This document shows positions 9,031 to 18,019 of a stretch of DNA of 64,000 nt, in pieces. Position numbers and translations under genes: made by a program. Under the pieces are notes generated by a model, which was given only the letters and a program-made list of their open reading frames with translations, was not told where the DNA came from and made no database searches. This stretch comes from Geminocystis herdmanii PCC 6308 (GTDB lineage: Bacteria > Cyanobacteriota > Cyanobacteriia > Cyanobacteriales > Cyanobacteriaceae), in contig NZ_CM001775.1 of assembly GCF_000332235.1 (NCBI RefSeq), positions 303,630 through 367,629 on the forward strand, written 5' to 3'. Within the stretch, counting starts at the first letter, position 1. Every line of letters begins with the position of its first letter.

Positions 9031-9318
9031 CTATAATTCTAATTGAATTTCTTTAATAATTTGTTCTCTTTCTGACTCAGAAGAAATATGCTTACTTAAA
9101 ACTTTTAGAGTAGAGTTCATTAATTTTTGAGCAAATTTTTGACTAATTTCTTCCCTTAAATTTTTGCCTATATAAAATCTGATTAAAGCCTCCAAAGACA
9201 TATCTTTTTCTTGAGCTATTTCTTCTAATTGTTTAAGGGTATCTGAAGGAATTTTAATAGATATTATTTCCTCAGAACGAGGCTTGATTGTTAAAGTATA
9301 ATCTTTATGATTGTTCAT
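9031..9318 (-). CDS. brnA: BrnA-like antitoxin
   Basis: Antitoxin partner of the BrnT toxin encoded just upstream. About 95 residues from the Met that begins MNNHKDYTL; two in-frame Met codons lie a little upstream (up to 9345), still inside brnT. The middle segment (ISIKIPSDTLKQLEEIAQEKDMSLEALIRFYIGKNLREE) is the ribbon-helix-helix core expected for DNA binding and autoregulation. The reading frame overlaps the 3' end of brnT, as is usual in brnTA operons. Called from context plus RHH pattern. Confidence 0.75.
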   Translation of the reverse strand: MNNHKDYTLTIKPRSEEIISIKIPSDTLKQLEEIAQEKDMSLEALIRFYIGKNLREEISQKFAQKLMNSTLKVLSKHISSESEREQIIKEIQLEL

Positions 9319-9598
9319 ATAATTTTTGTTCATAACGAGTAGCAAGACGGGCGGAAATAATACGATTTCTTTGATTTTTTTCCATAAAAATGACTAATAA
9401 AAGACGATATTTTAAAGAGTAACCGAGAATAAATTCTCTTTGCTCATTGTTTCTAGTAGCATCTCCTGTTTGATAAAATGGATCTAAAAAAACCTCTACA
9501 GCTTCTTCAAATGTGACTCCATGTTTAATAACATTACTATCAGCTTTATTACTATCCCATTCAAACTCTATTCCTTGTAAATTATAAACAATATTCAT
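9305..9598 (-). CDS. brnT: BrnT-family ribonuclease toxin
   Basis: 97 residues with the clear BrnT signature: FEWDSNKADSNVIKHGVTF then EEAVEVFLDP near the N-terminus, and C-terminal ISARLATRYEQKLYE. BrnT is a RelE-fold ribonuclease that halts translation and is neutralised by BrnA. The toxin is the first gene and overlaps the antitoxin by some 14 bp or more, the typical order for this family. No truncation is seen. Confidence 0.88.
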   Translation of the reverse strand: MNIVYNLQGIEFEWDSNKADSNVIKHGVTFEEAVEVFLDPFYQTGDATRNNEQREFILGYSLKYRLLLVIFMEKNQRNRIISARLATRYEQKLYEQS

Positions 9599-9619
9599 TA
9601 GTTTTTATCTGAGCTTGAG

Positions 9620-11953
9620 CTAAAATAAACTTAATTGCCCTTCTCCTTTCAATTTCCAATGGTTTTCTCCTACCCTCTCCGCAATGTCTTCTAACACTGT
9701 TAAAATAGTTTGATTTTCGGGAGTTGTACCATTTTTTAATAAGGGTAAAATATTCAAGACAATTTCATCAAAAGTGCTGGTTTTATTTTCTCTTTCCATC
9801 CTTCTTAAATAACTGATTAAATAGTATTTAATTCTTAGTTTTACGTCTATGTGAGACTTAAACTTAGTATCTTTTTTAATAGTAAATAATTCGCTATTTT
9901 CATCATAGTCAAAGTTGTCTAATAATATCGGAGTTAAATCTGAATATTCTTTCTTCAATAAATCTAAAAACCCCAATTCTAAGCCTTTTATAATCAATTC
10001 ATCATTAATTTGCTCAAGGGTAGCCCCATCATTTTTAGCAATTACACCCTCGATCGTCTGGATAACAATTTCTGCTATATCCATTCCCAAATTAGCCTTT
10101 AAAATAGTTCGAGGAGTACGAACTTTACAAAAATTTATGATTAATTGTCCAGATAAGACGGTAAAGGGATTTTGACGTTTTTTGAAGCTAGTTTGTCCAT
10201 TTTTTTGAGCAACTGCGCCCTTATATTCAAAACCGCAACTTTCAGCAGTATCGATGATGAGATGCCAAAATTCGGGGTCTTTATGAGCGAATACAAACGA
10301 CAACCATCGATCGAACTTTAAAACTCGATACATTTCCTTGATACTTTGGGCGATTAATTCGTTATATTCATCCTTAGATTTGTGGTTTTCTCCTCCTTCA
10401 ATTGCCTCTAAATTATAGTCATTTTCAGTGACTTCTAAATCTAGCCAACCATTCCACATAGTCGATAAATCTAGGTAGGGAATTTTTTTGCCGTAGGGTG
10501 GATCAGTGTAAATATAATCTATACTTTCATTAGGTATAAAACTTAAATCTGTCGCCGATGCTTTGAGAATTTGAGCGTTAGAAATGGTGTTTTCATTAAT
10601 ATTATATTCCATCTCTTTTTTAGCAGAAATTACTTTTTTATACTTAGTTTCATAAATTTTTAATAAAGGCATTTCACCCGGTGATGGTGCTATTCTATAA
10701 CGATAATATCTAAAAATAGAACTGTCTCCTCCTCCTTCAGTTTTTGTATAATGAAACGTTAAATTATATTTATTTACTGTGCTAGAAAAAGCCAACATTA
10801 AAGAGTTTCTAATATTTTTATTTTTCTCTTTATTAATGAGATGTTTTAAGAAAGCTAATTGAGCTAATTGTTTATCACTAAATAATTTTTCGATAGTATC
10901 CACATCCGAACCTTTAGGCAGTTTTAAACCCTGCGGATAAGGATATTTTAGCAAGGCTTTTTTGATTTCATCTTCGGTAATAGGTTCATGTTTTTGATAA
11001 GCTGATTTTACCCTTTCAAATGCCTTGTTTAAGTCATCAAAATTTACAGGAGAAATGAGGGAATTAACGAGAAAAATAGCAAGGGGATTAATGTCAATAC
11101 TGATGGCTTTTCTATTATTCATTAAAGCCTCAATGGCAGTGACACCACTACCTCCAAAGGGATCAAGAATAGTATCATTAGGTTGACTAAAATTTTTAAT
11201 ATATTCAGCCACCACATTCCACACTTGTTTAGTGAAATAACCATGCACCCCAAAATGTCTTTTTGCCGCTTGTTTTTTCGGGATAATTTCAGCTAATAAA
11301 GGGCGATTTAAGTAGTCAAATGATCCCCCCCAGCCCCCCTTAATAAGGGGGGAGTTAGACGAAAAATTATCCTTAATAAGGAGGAAGTTAGACGAGAAAG
11401 TCCCCTTTTCTAAGGGGGATTTAGGGGGATCATTTATTGGGGATTTAGGGGGATGATCATAACTAAAACCCTTCCCAAATTGAAAACTATTTAAGGACAA
11501 AAATTTACTTAAACGATCGAAATAATGAGAAAATTCATCAAGAGAAAAGAATAAAATAGGGGTATCAGTAGCAGTAGTTTTAAACAAACTAAACTCGACA
11601 CCATTACAGAGGGCAAAATAATTACTTCTCACTTCAGGATGACTAGCATAACAATAAACTTGCTCAATATGATCACCATTTTTAATATTCTCATTAGGGG
11701 CTTTTGCATCCAATACCCAAGCATAATTATTTTCAATTTTTAAGAGATAATCAGGTATTAAATTAATTTTGCGTTTTTTACTGCCAATTTTAAGGAAAGG
11801 ATGCTGTAAAGTTTTACTGCGAATAATATTATTTTCGGTATAACCTAATGAATTTAGTAGGGGTAAAATAATCACTTCTCTAACGCTATCTTCTTTAAAG
11901 TCTGGATTATTTTTGATAGTATTAAAATTAATTTCTGAGAAAATATTTAGCAT
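9620..11953 (-). CDS. HSDR_N-type nuclease domain fused to an N6/N4 DNA methyltransferase
   Basis: 777 residues. The N-terminal part (about 1-160) looks like the HsdR_N/RecB-type nuclease fold: PDYLLKI (Asp), LDAKAP (D-x-K), EQVYCYA (Q-x3-Y motif) and LCNGVEFSLF. Residues about 166-212 are a repeat-derived insert (next entry). The methylase follows: AdoMet motif I DPFGGSG near residue 266, catalytic motif IV TDPPYG near 483, then SFVFAHKDPEFW. Motif I precedes motif IV. The C-terminus is QLSLF (773-777), which matches the consensus for binding the DNA sliding clamp. Specificity is unknown, and whether the nuclease part cuts, binds or is a specificity relic cannot be told. It lies next to brnTA on the same strand. 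Confidence 0.8.
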   Translation of the reverse strand: MLNIFSEINFNTIKNNPDFKEDSVREVIILPLLNSLGYTENNIIRSKTLQHPFLKIGSKKRKINLIPDYLLKIENNYAWVLDAKAPNENIKNGDHIEQVYCYASHPEVRSNYFALCNGVEFSLFKTTATDTPILFFSLDEFSHYFDRLSKFLSLNSFQFGKGFSYDHPPKSPINDPPKSPLEKGTFSSNFLLIKDNFSSNSPLIKGGWGGSFDYLNRPLLAEIIPKKQAAKRHFGVHGYFTKQVWNVVAEYIKNFSQPNDTILDPFGGSGVTAIEALMNNRKAISIDINPLAIFLVNSLISPVNFDDLNKAFERVKSAYQKHEPITEDEIKKALLKYPYPQGLKLPKGSDVDTIEKLFSDKQLAQLAFLKHLINKEKNKNIRNSLMLAFSSTVNKYNLTFHYTKTEGGGDSSIFRYYRYRIAPSPGEMPLLKIYETKYKKVISAKKEMEYNINENTISNAQILKASATDLSFIPNESIDYIYTDPPYGKKIPYLDLSTMWNGWLDLEVTENDYNLEAIEGGENHKSKDEYNELIAQSIKEMYRVLKFDRWLSFVFAHKDPEFWHLIIDTAESCGFEYKGAVAQKNGQTSFKKRQNPFTVLSGQLIINFCKVRTPRTILKANLGMDIAEIVIQTIEGVIAKNDGATLEQINDELIIKGLELGFLDLLKKEYSDLTPILLDNFDYDENSELFTIKKDTKFKSHIDVKLRIKYYLISYLRRMERENKTSTFDEIVLNILPLLKNGTTPENQTILTVLEDIAERVGENHWKLKGEGQLSLF
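11323..11457. repeat. GGGGGATC palindromic repeat inserted in frame in the methylase gene
   Basis: A C-rich/G-rich inverted repeat (GATCCCCCC ... GGGGGATC units with CCTTAATAAGG stems) sits inside the coding region and is translated as PPKSPLEKG- and SPLIKGGWGG-type peptides (residues about 166-212). Translated repeats of the type PPKSPL.KG are common in cyanobacterial genomes. The reading frame stays open, so the insert probably falls in a loop between the nuclease and methylase domains. Confidence 0.85.
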
Positions 11954-12173
11954 TTTTTGGAGACAAAATAATAGGATTTTCGGCTAAAGCCTCTACTACA
12001 AGCCTATAAGAATTTTCCTATTATGTGATAATTTGTAATATTTTTTAACAAAAAAGAAGGTTTCGTAGATTGCTTCGTTACCTAACAATGACAAAAAGAC
12101 GATCGAACAATGAAAAAATTATGCTATGATGTTAACAAAATTTAATAAAACTTCATATTTGACAACTAAAGTT

Positions 12174-12344
12174 ATGACACAATCTCAACCCTCCAAAACT
12201 CCTAACATTGATGAGCCTAAATTCGGTTTTAATAGCTATGCTGAAAAGTTAAATGGTAGAGCCGCCATGATAGGCTTTATTATTACTCTTTCGATCGAAT
12301 TTTTTACCAAACAAGGTTTATTAAGCTGGTTAGGTTTACAATAG
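12174..12344 (+). CDS. hliD: High-light-inducible protein (HliD-like, CAB/ELIP/HLIP family)
   Basis: Single-helix thylakoid protein that binds chlorophyll and carotenoid and protects nascent chlorophyll proteins and photosystem assembly intermediates. From the Met of MTQSQPSKTPN it has 56 residues, close to the 57 of HliD; an upstream ATG at 12126 would add 16 residues with no family support. The chlorophyll-binding motif AEKLNGRAAMIGF is complete and is followed by one membrane helix and a short WLGLQ end. Expected to be stress-induced; no regulator site was identified. Confidence 0.92.
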   Translation: MTQSQPSKTPNIDEPKFGFNSYAEKLNGRAAMIGFIITLSIEFFTKQGLLSWLGLQ

Positions 12345-12354
12345 ACATAGTAAA

Positions 12355-12371
12355 ACAGGCATCTTGCCTGT
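12355..12371 (+). terminator. Hairpin after hliD (ACAGGCA/TGCCTGT)
   Basis: Perfect 7-bp stem ACAGGCA/TGCCTGT with a 3-nt loop, 10 bp after the hliD stop, followed by ATTTCT. The same 20-bp sequence GTAAAACAGGCATCTTGCCT recurs after the methyltransferase gene at 57872-57888, so it may be a dispersed repeat used as a terminator. Confidence 0.5.
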
Positions 12372-13026
12372 ATTTCTACCAGATGGTAAGGTGGCTATAT
12401 CTACCTTCATCTCGTTTAATTTCTCATTTTGGGTAATCATTCGATTACTCAGTTGCATGATTAATTCTTTTACCTGTTATATAAAACTTACGTCATAGTT
12501 ACCTATGACGTTTACTTCTTGCTTCTACCAGTCAAGTCGGCTTGATACTGTCCACAAGCGTTGATTCGGGTGTAACCCACCCTACTTTTATTATTCTAAT
12601 TAATTGATTAATCTTGAATAATAACTAATTTTTTATTTAATTTAATCTTTAAATTAAATAGTTTTAACAGTCTTGGTTATCGACTTCATTAAAAGCTAAC
12701 ATATTTTAAAAAAATGTCAACCTTTATCCCGTGAGTAGGTATAAAAAACTATAATAAATTATTAGTTAACAGTTAAAAGCTCTTTTAAATCGTTTTCTGT
12801 TACAGTACTCATATTAGAATTTCTTTAAGTTATAAAAATGATCAAGGAGTAGTTGAGTGCTATTCTTTTTTGTTTTATTCTAGCCTTTTTTTGAAAAAAA
12901 ATGATATTGAAATAAAAGTAGTTGATTATTCAAGAAAATTTTAAGTTAGAAAAAGAACTTTAAATAAACTTAAAAATAATTTGTATAAAATCCTTAACTT
13001 AATAGTCTAAATAATTAGAAAAAATT
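12372..13026. other. 655-bp gap between hliD and the Uma2 cluster
   Basis: No gene seen. It contains a strong hairpin at 12490-12511 (ACGTCATAG, loop TTAC, CTATGACGT), not followed by a T-run, and a GGGTGTAACCCACCC fragment near 12570. The rest is AT-rich. Confidence 0.5.
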
Positions 13027-13593
13027 ATGACTACTGTATTAAATATTCAGTCAATTACGGCTTTAAATAGACAACAATTTTATCAACTTTGTCTCAATAA
13101 TCCAGAATTATCCTTAGAAAGAAATCCTCAAGGAGAGTTAATTATTATATCCCCCGTTGGTGGTATAAGTGGCAGAAAAGAATCTGACTTAAATTTTAAA
13201 ATTAGTCTTTGGAATGAAGAAAAAAAATTAGGCATTGTGTTTAGTTCATCGACTATATTTAGTTTACCAAATGGGGGCGATAGAAGTCCAGATGTGGCTT
13301 GGGTATCTTTAGAAAAATGGGAAACATTAAGCGAAAAAGAAAAGGAAGGATTCCCCCCTATTTGCCCTGATTTTGTCATAGAATTAAGATCAAAAAGTGA
13401 TAGACTTAAACCGTTACAAGAAAAAATGAGAGAGTATTTAGACTCAGGATTAAAGTTAGGATGGTTAATTAATCCACAGGATAAAACCGTAGAAATTTAT
13501 CGTCCAAATCAAGTGGTTGAAGTAGTAAAAATGCCCGTTAATTTATCAGGAGAAAATGTTTTATTAGGCTTAGAAATAACTTTAGATTACTAA
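13027..13593 (+). CDS. Uma2-family (DUF820) protein, copy 1 of 3
   Basis: 188 residues, Uma2/DUF820 family with a PD-(D/E)XK nuclease fold; these proteins are massively expanded in cyanobacteria and mostly uncharacterised. Fold residues visible: SPDVAWV (Asp89) and DFVIELRSKSD (Glu119, Lys123). It is the first of three tandem, nearly identical genes, each separated by the same 21-bp spacer. Compared with copies 2 and 3 it differs mainly within residues 41-71 (GGISGRKESDLNFKISLWN here). The function is not known; a DNA-binding or nuclease role is only suggested by the fold. Confidence 0.9.
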   Translation: MTTVLNIQSITALNRQQFYQLCLNNPELSLERNPQGELIIISPVGGISGRKESDLNFKISLWNEEKKLGIVFSSSTIFSLPNGGDRSPDVAWVSLEKWETLSEKEKEGFPPICPDFVIELRSKSDRLKPLQEKMREYLDSGLKLGWLINPQDKTVEIYRPNQVVEVVKMPVNLSGENVLLGLEITLDY

Positions 13594-13614
13594 CTAAATA
13601 ATTAGAAAAAAATT

Positions 13615-14181
13615 ATGACTACTGTATTAAATCTTCAGTCAATTACTGCTTTAAATAGACAACAATTTTATCAACTTTGTCTCAATAATCCCGAATTATC
13701 ATTAGAAAGAAATCCTCAAGGAGAATTAATTATTATGTCCCCCGTTGGTGGTATAAGTGGAAAAAAAGAAGCTAATTTAATTGGTGATTTAATTGTTTGG
13801 AATCGTCAAAAAAAACTAGGAGAGGTTTTTAGCTCATCGACTATATTTAGTTTACCAAATGGGGGCGATCGAAGTCCAGATGTGGCTTGGGTATCTTTAG
13901 AAAAATGGGAAACATTGAGCGAAAAAGAAAAGGAAGGATTCCCCCCTATTTGCCCTGATTTTGTCATAGAATTAAGATCAAAAAGCGATAGACTTAAACC
14001 GTTACAGGAAAAAATGAAGGAGTATTTAGACTCAGGATTAAAGTTAGGATGGTTAATTAATCCACAGGATAAAACCGTAGAAATTTATCGTCCAAATCAA
14101 GCTGTAGAAGTATTGAAAATGCCCGTTAATTTATCAGGAGAAAATGTTTTATTAGACTTAGAAATAACTTTAGATTACTAA
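13615..14181 (+). CDS. Uma2-family (DUF820) protein, copy 2 of 3
   Basis: 188 residues; near-identical to the neighbouring copies over residues 1-40 and 72-188, including SPDVAWV and ELRSKSD. The central segment reads GGISGKKEANLIGDLIVWNRQKKLGEVF and differs from both others. It also has small unique changes near the end (AVEVLKMP, LLDLEI). The upstream spacer CTAAATAATTAGAAAAAAATT is the same as before copy 3, which fits unequal crossing-over as the origin. Confidence 0.9.
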   Translation: MTTVLNLQSITALNRQQFYQLCLNNPELSLERNPQGELIIMSPVGGISGKKEANLIGDLIVWNRQKKLGEVFSSSTIFSLPNGGDRSPDVAWVSLEKWETLSEKEKEGFPPICPDFVIELRSKSDRLKPLQEKMKEYLDSGLKLGWLINPQDKTVEIYRPNQAVEVLKMPVNLSGENVLLDLEITLDY

Positions 14182-14202
14182 CTAAATAATTAGAAAAAAA
14201 TT

Positions 14203-14769
14203 ATGACTACTGTATTAAATCTTCAGTCAATTACTGCTTTAAATAGACAACAATTTTATCAACTTTGTCTCAATAATCCAGAATTATCATTAGAAAGAAA
14301 TCCTCAAGGAGAATTAATTATTATGTCCCCCGTTGGTGCTGAAAGTGGCGAAAAAGAAGCTAATTTAATCACAGATATTAATAACTGGAATCGTCAAAAA
14401 AAACTAGGGAAAGTATTTAGTTCATCGACTATATTTAGTTTACCAAATGGGGGCGATCGAAGTCCAGATGTGGCTTGGGTATCTTTAGAAAAATGGGAAA
14501 CATTAAGCGAAAAAGAAAAGGAAGGATTCCCCCCTATTTGCCCTGATTTTGTCATAGAATTAAGATCAAAAAGTGATAGACTTAAACCGTTACAAGAAAA
14601 AATGAAGGAGTATTTAGACTCAGGATTAAAGTTAGGATGGTTAATTAATCCACAGGATAAAACCGTAGAAATTTATCGTCCAAATCAAGTGGTTGAAGTA
14701 GTAAAAATGCCCGTTAATTTATCAGGAGAAAATGTTTTATTAGGCTTAGAAATAACTTTAGATTACTAA
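14203..14769 (+). CDS. Uma2-family (DUF820) protein, copy 3 of 3
   Basis: 188 residues; the conserved parts match copies 1 and 2, with the same putative active-site residues. The central segment is GAESGEKEANLITDINNWNRQKKLGKVF. The C-terminal 60 residues agree with copy 1 rather than copy 2 (VVEVVKMP, LLGLEI), so the copies look mosaic, as expected after gene conversion. It ends the cluster and is convergent with the esterase gene. Confidence 0.9.
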   Translation: MTTVLNLQSITALNRQQFYQLCLNNPELSLERNPQGELIIMSPVGAESGEKEANLITDINNWNRQKKLGKVFSSSTIFSLPNGGDRSPDVAWVSLEKWETLSEKEKEGFPPICPDFVIELRSKSDRLKPLQEKMKEYLDSGLKLGWLINPQDKTVEIYRPNQVVEVVKMPVNLSGENVLLGLEITLDY

Positions 14770-14808
14770 CTTTTTAAATATTTTAAATATTGTCAGATGA
14801 CAAAAAAA

Positions 14809-15474
14809 TTATTTTAAGGCTTTGGTAAAATCCACGATTTCTAACCACATTTGATCTACACAATCACCTAGAGTATGATCACTGTTAAACTCTTTTAAGA
14901 TAACTTGAGGACGATTTTGGGCATATTCTCGACTAACTTCAATAGGAATAGTAGCATCTTCTGTGCCATGAAAAATTAAAGTGGGAATATCATGATTTAC
15001 GATCGAATCATCATAAGTTATTAAGTCTTTCCAAAAATGATAACTCAATAATAATTCTTTATTTTCGCCATGATGATAAACAGAAATAAAACCTTTTTCT
15101 TGCCATTGTTTTAAGGTTTCTTCTGTCAACTTTGGTAGCCAACTTTTAGCAAAGTTTAAGGCTGGTGCAATTAACACTAAAGCCTTGATTCTATCAGTAT
15201 ATTTATAGCCTATCCAATTAGCAGTTAATCCGCCAAAACTCGAACCGATTAAGATAAATTGTTGATGAGGGTTATCTTCAATAATCTGACTAACTTGATT
15301 AATTTGACGAGTAAGACTAAGATTCACAAAATCTGGTTGATTAAAGTCGAGAATATTTAAGGTAATACCTATTTCTTGGTATTTTTGGTTAAAATATACC
15401 GCTTTATAAGATTTTGGGCTTGAGGTAAAACCATGTAAGTAAAGATATTGATAATTTTGTGTGGGTTGATTCAT
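14809..15474 (-). CDS. YqiA/YcfP-type alpha/beta-hydrolase (esterase)
   Basis: Small serine hydrolase of about 222 residues. Motifs: LYLHGFTSSPKSYKA (oxyanion/His-Gly), nucleophile elbow GSSFGG, acid in HGTEDATIP and catalytic His in NSDHTLGD near the C-terminus. The family has carboxylesterase activity; its physiological substrate is unknown. I start at MNQPTQNYQ (15474). A longer frame to 15561 would add 29 residues that read through a dispersed repeat (GAGATTGCTTCGTTACC, also near 12065) and look non-coding. Confidence 0.85.
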   Translation of the reverse strand: MNQPTQNYQYLYLHGFTSSPKSYKAVYFNQKYQEIGITLNILDFNQPDFVNLSLTRQINQVSQIIEDNPHQQFILIGSSFGGLTANWIGYKYTDRIKALVLIAPALNFAKSWLPKLTEETLKQWQEKGFISVYHHGENKELLLSYHFWKDLITYDDSIVNHDIPTLIFHGTEDATIPIEVSREYAQNRPQVILKEFNSDHTLGDCVDQMWLEIVDFTKALK

Positions 15475-15685
15475 GAAATAAAAAAAACAGGAGAAGAAAT
15501 AAATAGTTCTGGGCTTTTTGATGATAACATGACATTTTGAGATTGCTTCGTTACCCCCCAATGACTATTTACTTAACTTGACTTTCTCAATTTTCAATTT
15601 TCAATTCTTTTCGTTGTATATTTGATTAGAATCAAGAATTTTACTATTCTTATTAAGACATCTCGATCGAATAGGTAAATATATC

Positions 15686-16930
15686 ATGTCAAATCAAATT
15701 CAGTGGGTTAATGGTTTATCAACTAATGCGTCTTTAGAAAAAGCCATTGATGAAGTGGTGACAAAAATTAAATCTAAATTAACCACTAATCCCGATATAG
15801 GTATTGTCTTTATTTCTTCCGCTTTTGCTAGTGATTATCCTCGACTGATGCCCATTTTATTAGAGAAACTTCCGTTACCTTGTGTTATTGGTTGTGGAGG
15901 AGGAGGCATTGTCGGCATGAAAAATGATTATCAACCGAAAGAAGTAGAAGGATACCCCGCTTTGAGTTTGACAGTAGCTAGTTTGCCTGATGTGGAAATA
16001 AATCCTTTTTATGTGACTTCTCAAGATTTGCCTGATTTGGATAGCGCACCAAATGAATGGTGGCAGATGATTGGGGTAAGTATGGAAAAGCAACCTAATT
16101 TTATTCTATTATCGGATTCTTTCTCTACCAAAATCAATGAGTTATTAGAAGGTTTAGATTTTGCCTATCCGAATACCATTAAGTTAGGAGGGTTAGCTAG
16201 TGCTAGTACAATGGGAGTCGGTAGTGGTTTATTCTATTTTGATGGGGAAGATTCCGATGAATATTTCTTCTCTCAAGGTACTGTAGGAGTCGCCCTTAGT
16301 GGTAATATAAAAGTAGATTCGATCGTAGCGCAAGGTTGTCGCCCCATTGGAGATATTTTTCAAGTCACCCAAGGAGAAAGAAATATTATTGTGGAAATGA
16401 CAGACAATGCAGGTAATACCGATAACCCCTTAAAATTATTAAGACAACTAATAGCACAACTTAGCCCTGAAGATCAAGAATTAGCACAATATGCTCTTTT
16501 TATTGGCATCGTGGGCGATGAATTTAAGTTACAACTCAAACCGGGGGATTTTCTCATTCGTAATCTTGTCGGTGTTGATCCTAAATACGGTGCGATCGCA
16601 GTAGGTGACAAAATTAGAACAGGGCAAAGAGTACGTTTTCACCTCAGAGATGCTAAGGCTTCCGCCGATGATTTAGAAACCCTATTAACTAATTATTGTA
16701 ACGAAAAATCTGATACTGCTTCTTCCGTGGGTGCGTTGATGTTTTCCTGCATGGGTAGAGGTGAGGGTTTATACGGTAAACCGAATTTCGATTCTCAGTT
16801 ATTCCTTGACTATGTCACAGATATTCCCGTAGCTGGTTTTTTCTGTAATGGGGAAATTGGGCAAGTAGGAGGCACTACTTTCTTACATGGATATACTTCG
16901 GTTTTTGGTATCTTCTCTCAAGTATCATAA
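15686..16930 (+). CDS. FIST-domain sensory protein
   Basis: 414 residues with FIST_N (about 20-215) and FIST_C (about 220-400): IGIVFISSAFASDYPRL, IGCGGGGIVG, then GVALSGNIKVDSIVAQGCRPIG and a C-terminal FFCNGEIGQVGG. FIST domains are thought to bind small ligands, perhaps amino acids, in signal transduction proteins. No output domain is fused, so this is a stand-alone soluble sensor. It is followed after 209 bp by ecfT on the same strand; no functional link is established. Confidence 0.85.
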   Translation: MSNQIQWVNGLSTNASLEKAIDEVVTKIKSKLTTNPDIGIVFISSAFASDYPRLMPILLEKLPLPCVIGCGGGGIVGMKNDYQPKEVEGYPALSLTVASLPDVEINPFYVTSQDLPDLDSAPNEWWQMIGVSMEKQPNFILLSDSFSTKINELLEGLDFAYPNTIKLGGLASASTMGVGSGLFYFDGEDSDEYFFSQGTVGVALSGNIKVDSIVAQGCRPIGDIFQVTQGERNIIVEMTDNAGNTDNPLKLLRQLIAQLSPEDQELAQYALFIGIVGDEFKLQLKPGDFLIRNLVGVDPKYGAIAVGDKIRTGQRVRFHLRDAKASADDLETLLTNYCNEKSDTASSVGALMFSCMGRGEGLYGKPNFDSQLFLDYVTDIPVAGFFCNGEIGQVGGTTFLHGYTSVFGIFSQVS

Positions 16931-17035
16931 CCTGAGTATAATTTTAACCCTCTTTTTAGCAATTTTTGATACCTAAAACTATTGTAGAGATGTAAAATTT
17001 TACGTCTCTACCGAAATTATGGGAGATGTTTATTA

Positions 17036-17098
17036 TTTCTCCTGTCTCCTGTTATTATTTCTCCTGTCTCCTGTCTCCTATCTCCTCTTTCCTAACTC
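17036..17098. repeat. CTCCTGT heptamer array
   Basis: Imperfect 7-bp CTCCTGT units between the FIST gene and ecfT; the same unit is found at 3346-3380 and, in complement, at 43478-43515. Confidence 0.65.
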
Positions 17099-17139
17099 CC
17101 TAATCGATAGACTTTTTCACATCTTCCTAATTATTAACT

Positions 17140-18012
17140 ATGGATTTATTACGATCGCTCCCCATTGGATTATACTTAGAGAAACCCTTAACATGGTTAC
17201 ATAAACTCGATCCGAGAGTTAAATTAGCATGGTTGATGAGTTTAATTCTGTCTCCTTTATTGGCTAATCCCTATTGGCGTATTTTTTTAGTCTTATTTTT
17301 AATCGTCATTACTGGTTTAGCTTTCATTCCTTGGCGAGTGCAAAAAAAACAACTAAGTTGGTTACTGTTTTTCTCAACTCTCATTTTCATCCTCACATCA
17401 TTTTCACCCGATGGCTTTAATCTTACCTATCAACCAAGATTACCTAGTAGTGATATTTCTATTAGTCAACCTACCAATTATCAATATATAATTTATCAGA
17501 TAGGAAACTTTAAAGTTACTCGTCGCTCGTTAGATTTAGCTATTAGAGTTAGTACTTTATTTTTTACTCTAATTTATAGCAGTAATTTATATTTATTAAC
17601 CACCGCATCAGAGCAAATTACCGCAGGAATTGAAGAATTATTATCCCCTTTAAGAAGGTTTAAATTGCCCATAACCGAAATAGTTTTAACCTTAACTTTA
17701 GCTTTAAGATTTATTCCCTTAGTCTTAGAAGAAATCCAAAATTTAATTCGATCGATCAGCACCAGAGCGATACAATGGAAAAAATTAGGGATTAAAAAAA
17801 GTTTGCAAATTTGGGTAATTGTCGCCGAAAGACTATTAGAAAATATACTTTTAAGGGCAGAACAAATTTCGATCGCAATGGAAGTACGAGGATTTACAAC
17901 ACCTAACGAACATCAAGTACAATGGCATCAATTAAAACTTAGTATTTATGATTTTTTAGCTTTATTATCTCTCATTTTATTCTGGTTTGCACGAATTTTC
18001 ATCGGCAGTTAA
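17140..18012 (+). CDS. ecfT: Energy-coupling factor transporter transmembrane protein (EcfT/CbiQ family)
   Basis: Transmembrane scaffold of an ECF-type vitamin or metal importer. 290 residues: opening WLHKLDPRVKLAWLM, hydrophobic helices at about 30-50, 54-72, 78-90 and 145-165, and the coupling region with the two short basic motifs (SISTRAIQW, then MEVRGFTTP) that contact the ATPase subunits. A last helix closes the protein. Neither an ATPase nor an S component is adjacent, so it probably works with a shared EcfA module elsewhere; the substrate is unknown. Confidence 0.85.
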   Translation: MDLLRSLPIGLYLEKPLTWLHKLDPRVKLAWLMSLILSPLLANPYWRIFLVLFLIVITGLAFIPWRVQKKQLSWLLFFSTLIFILTSFSPDGFNLTYQPRLPSSDISISQPTNYQYIIYQIGNFKVTRRSLDLAIRVSTLFFTLIYSSNLYLLTTASEQITAGIEELLSPLRRFKLPITEIVLTLTLALRFIPLVLEEIQNLIRSISTRAIQWKKLGIKKSLQIWVIVAERLLENILLRAEQISIAMEVRGFTTPNEHQVQWHQLKLSIYDFLALLSLILFWFARIFIGS

Positions 18013-18019
18013 TAATTAT

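Noticed and set aside
13027-14769. Uma2 genes as restriction enzymes
   Set aside because: They share the PD-(D/E)XK fold but there is no methylase or known cleavage; the function is left open.
17019-17204. 61-codon frame before ecfT
   Set aside because: It reads through the CTCCTGT heptamer array and overlaps ecfT in another frame; repeat-derived.
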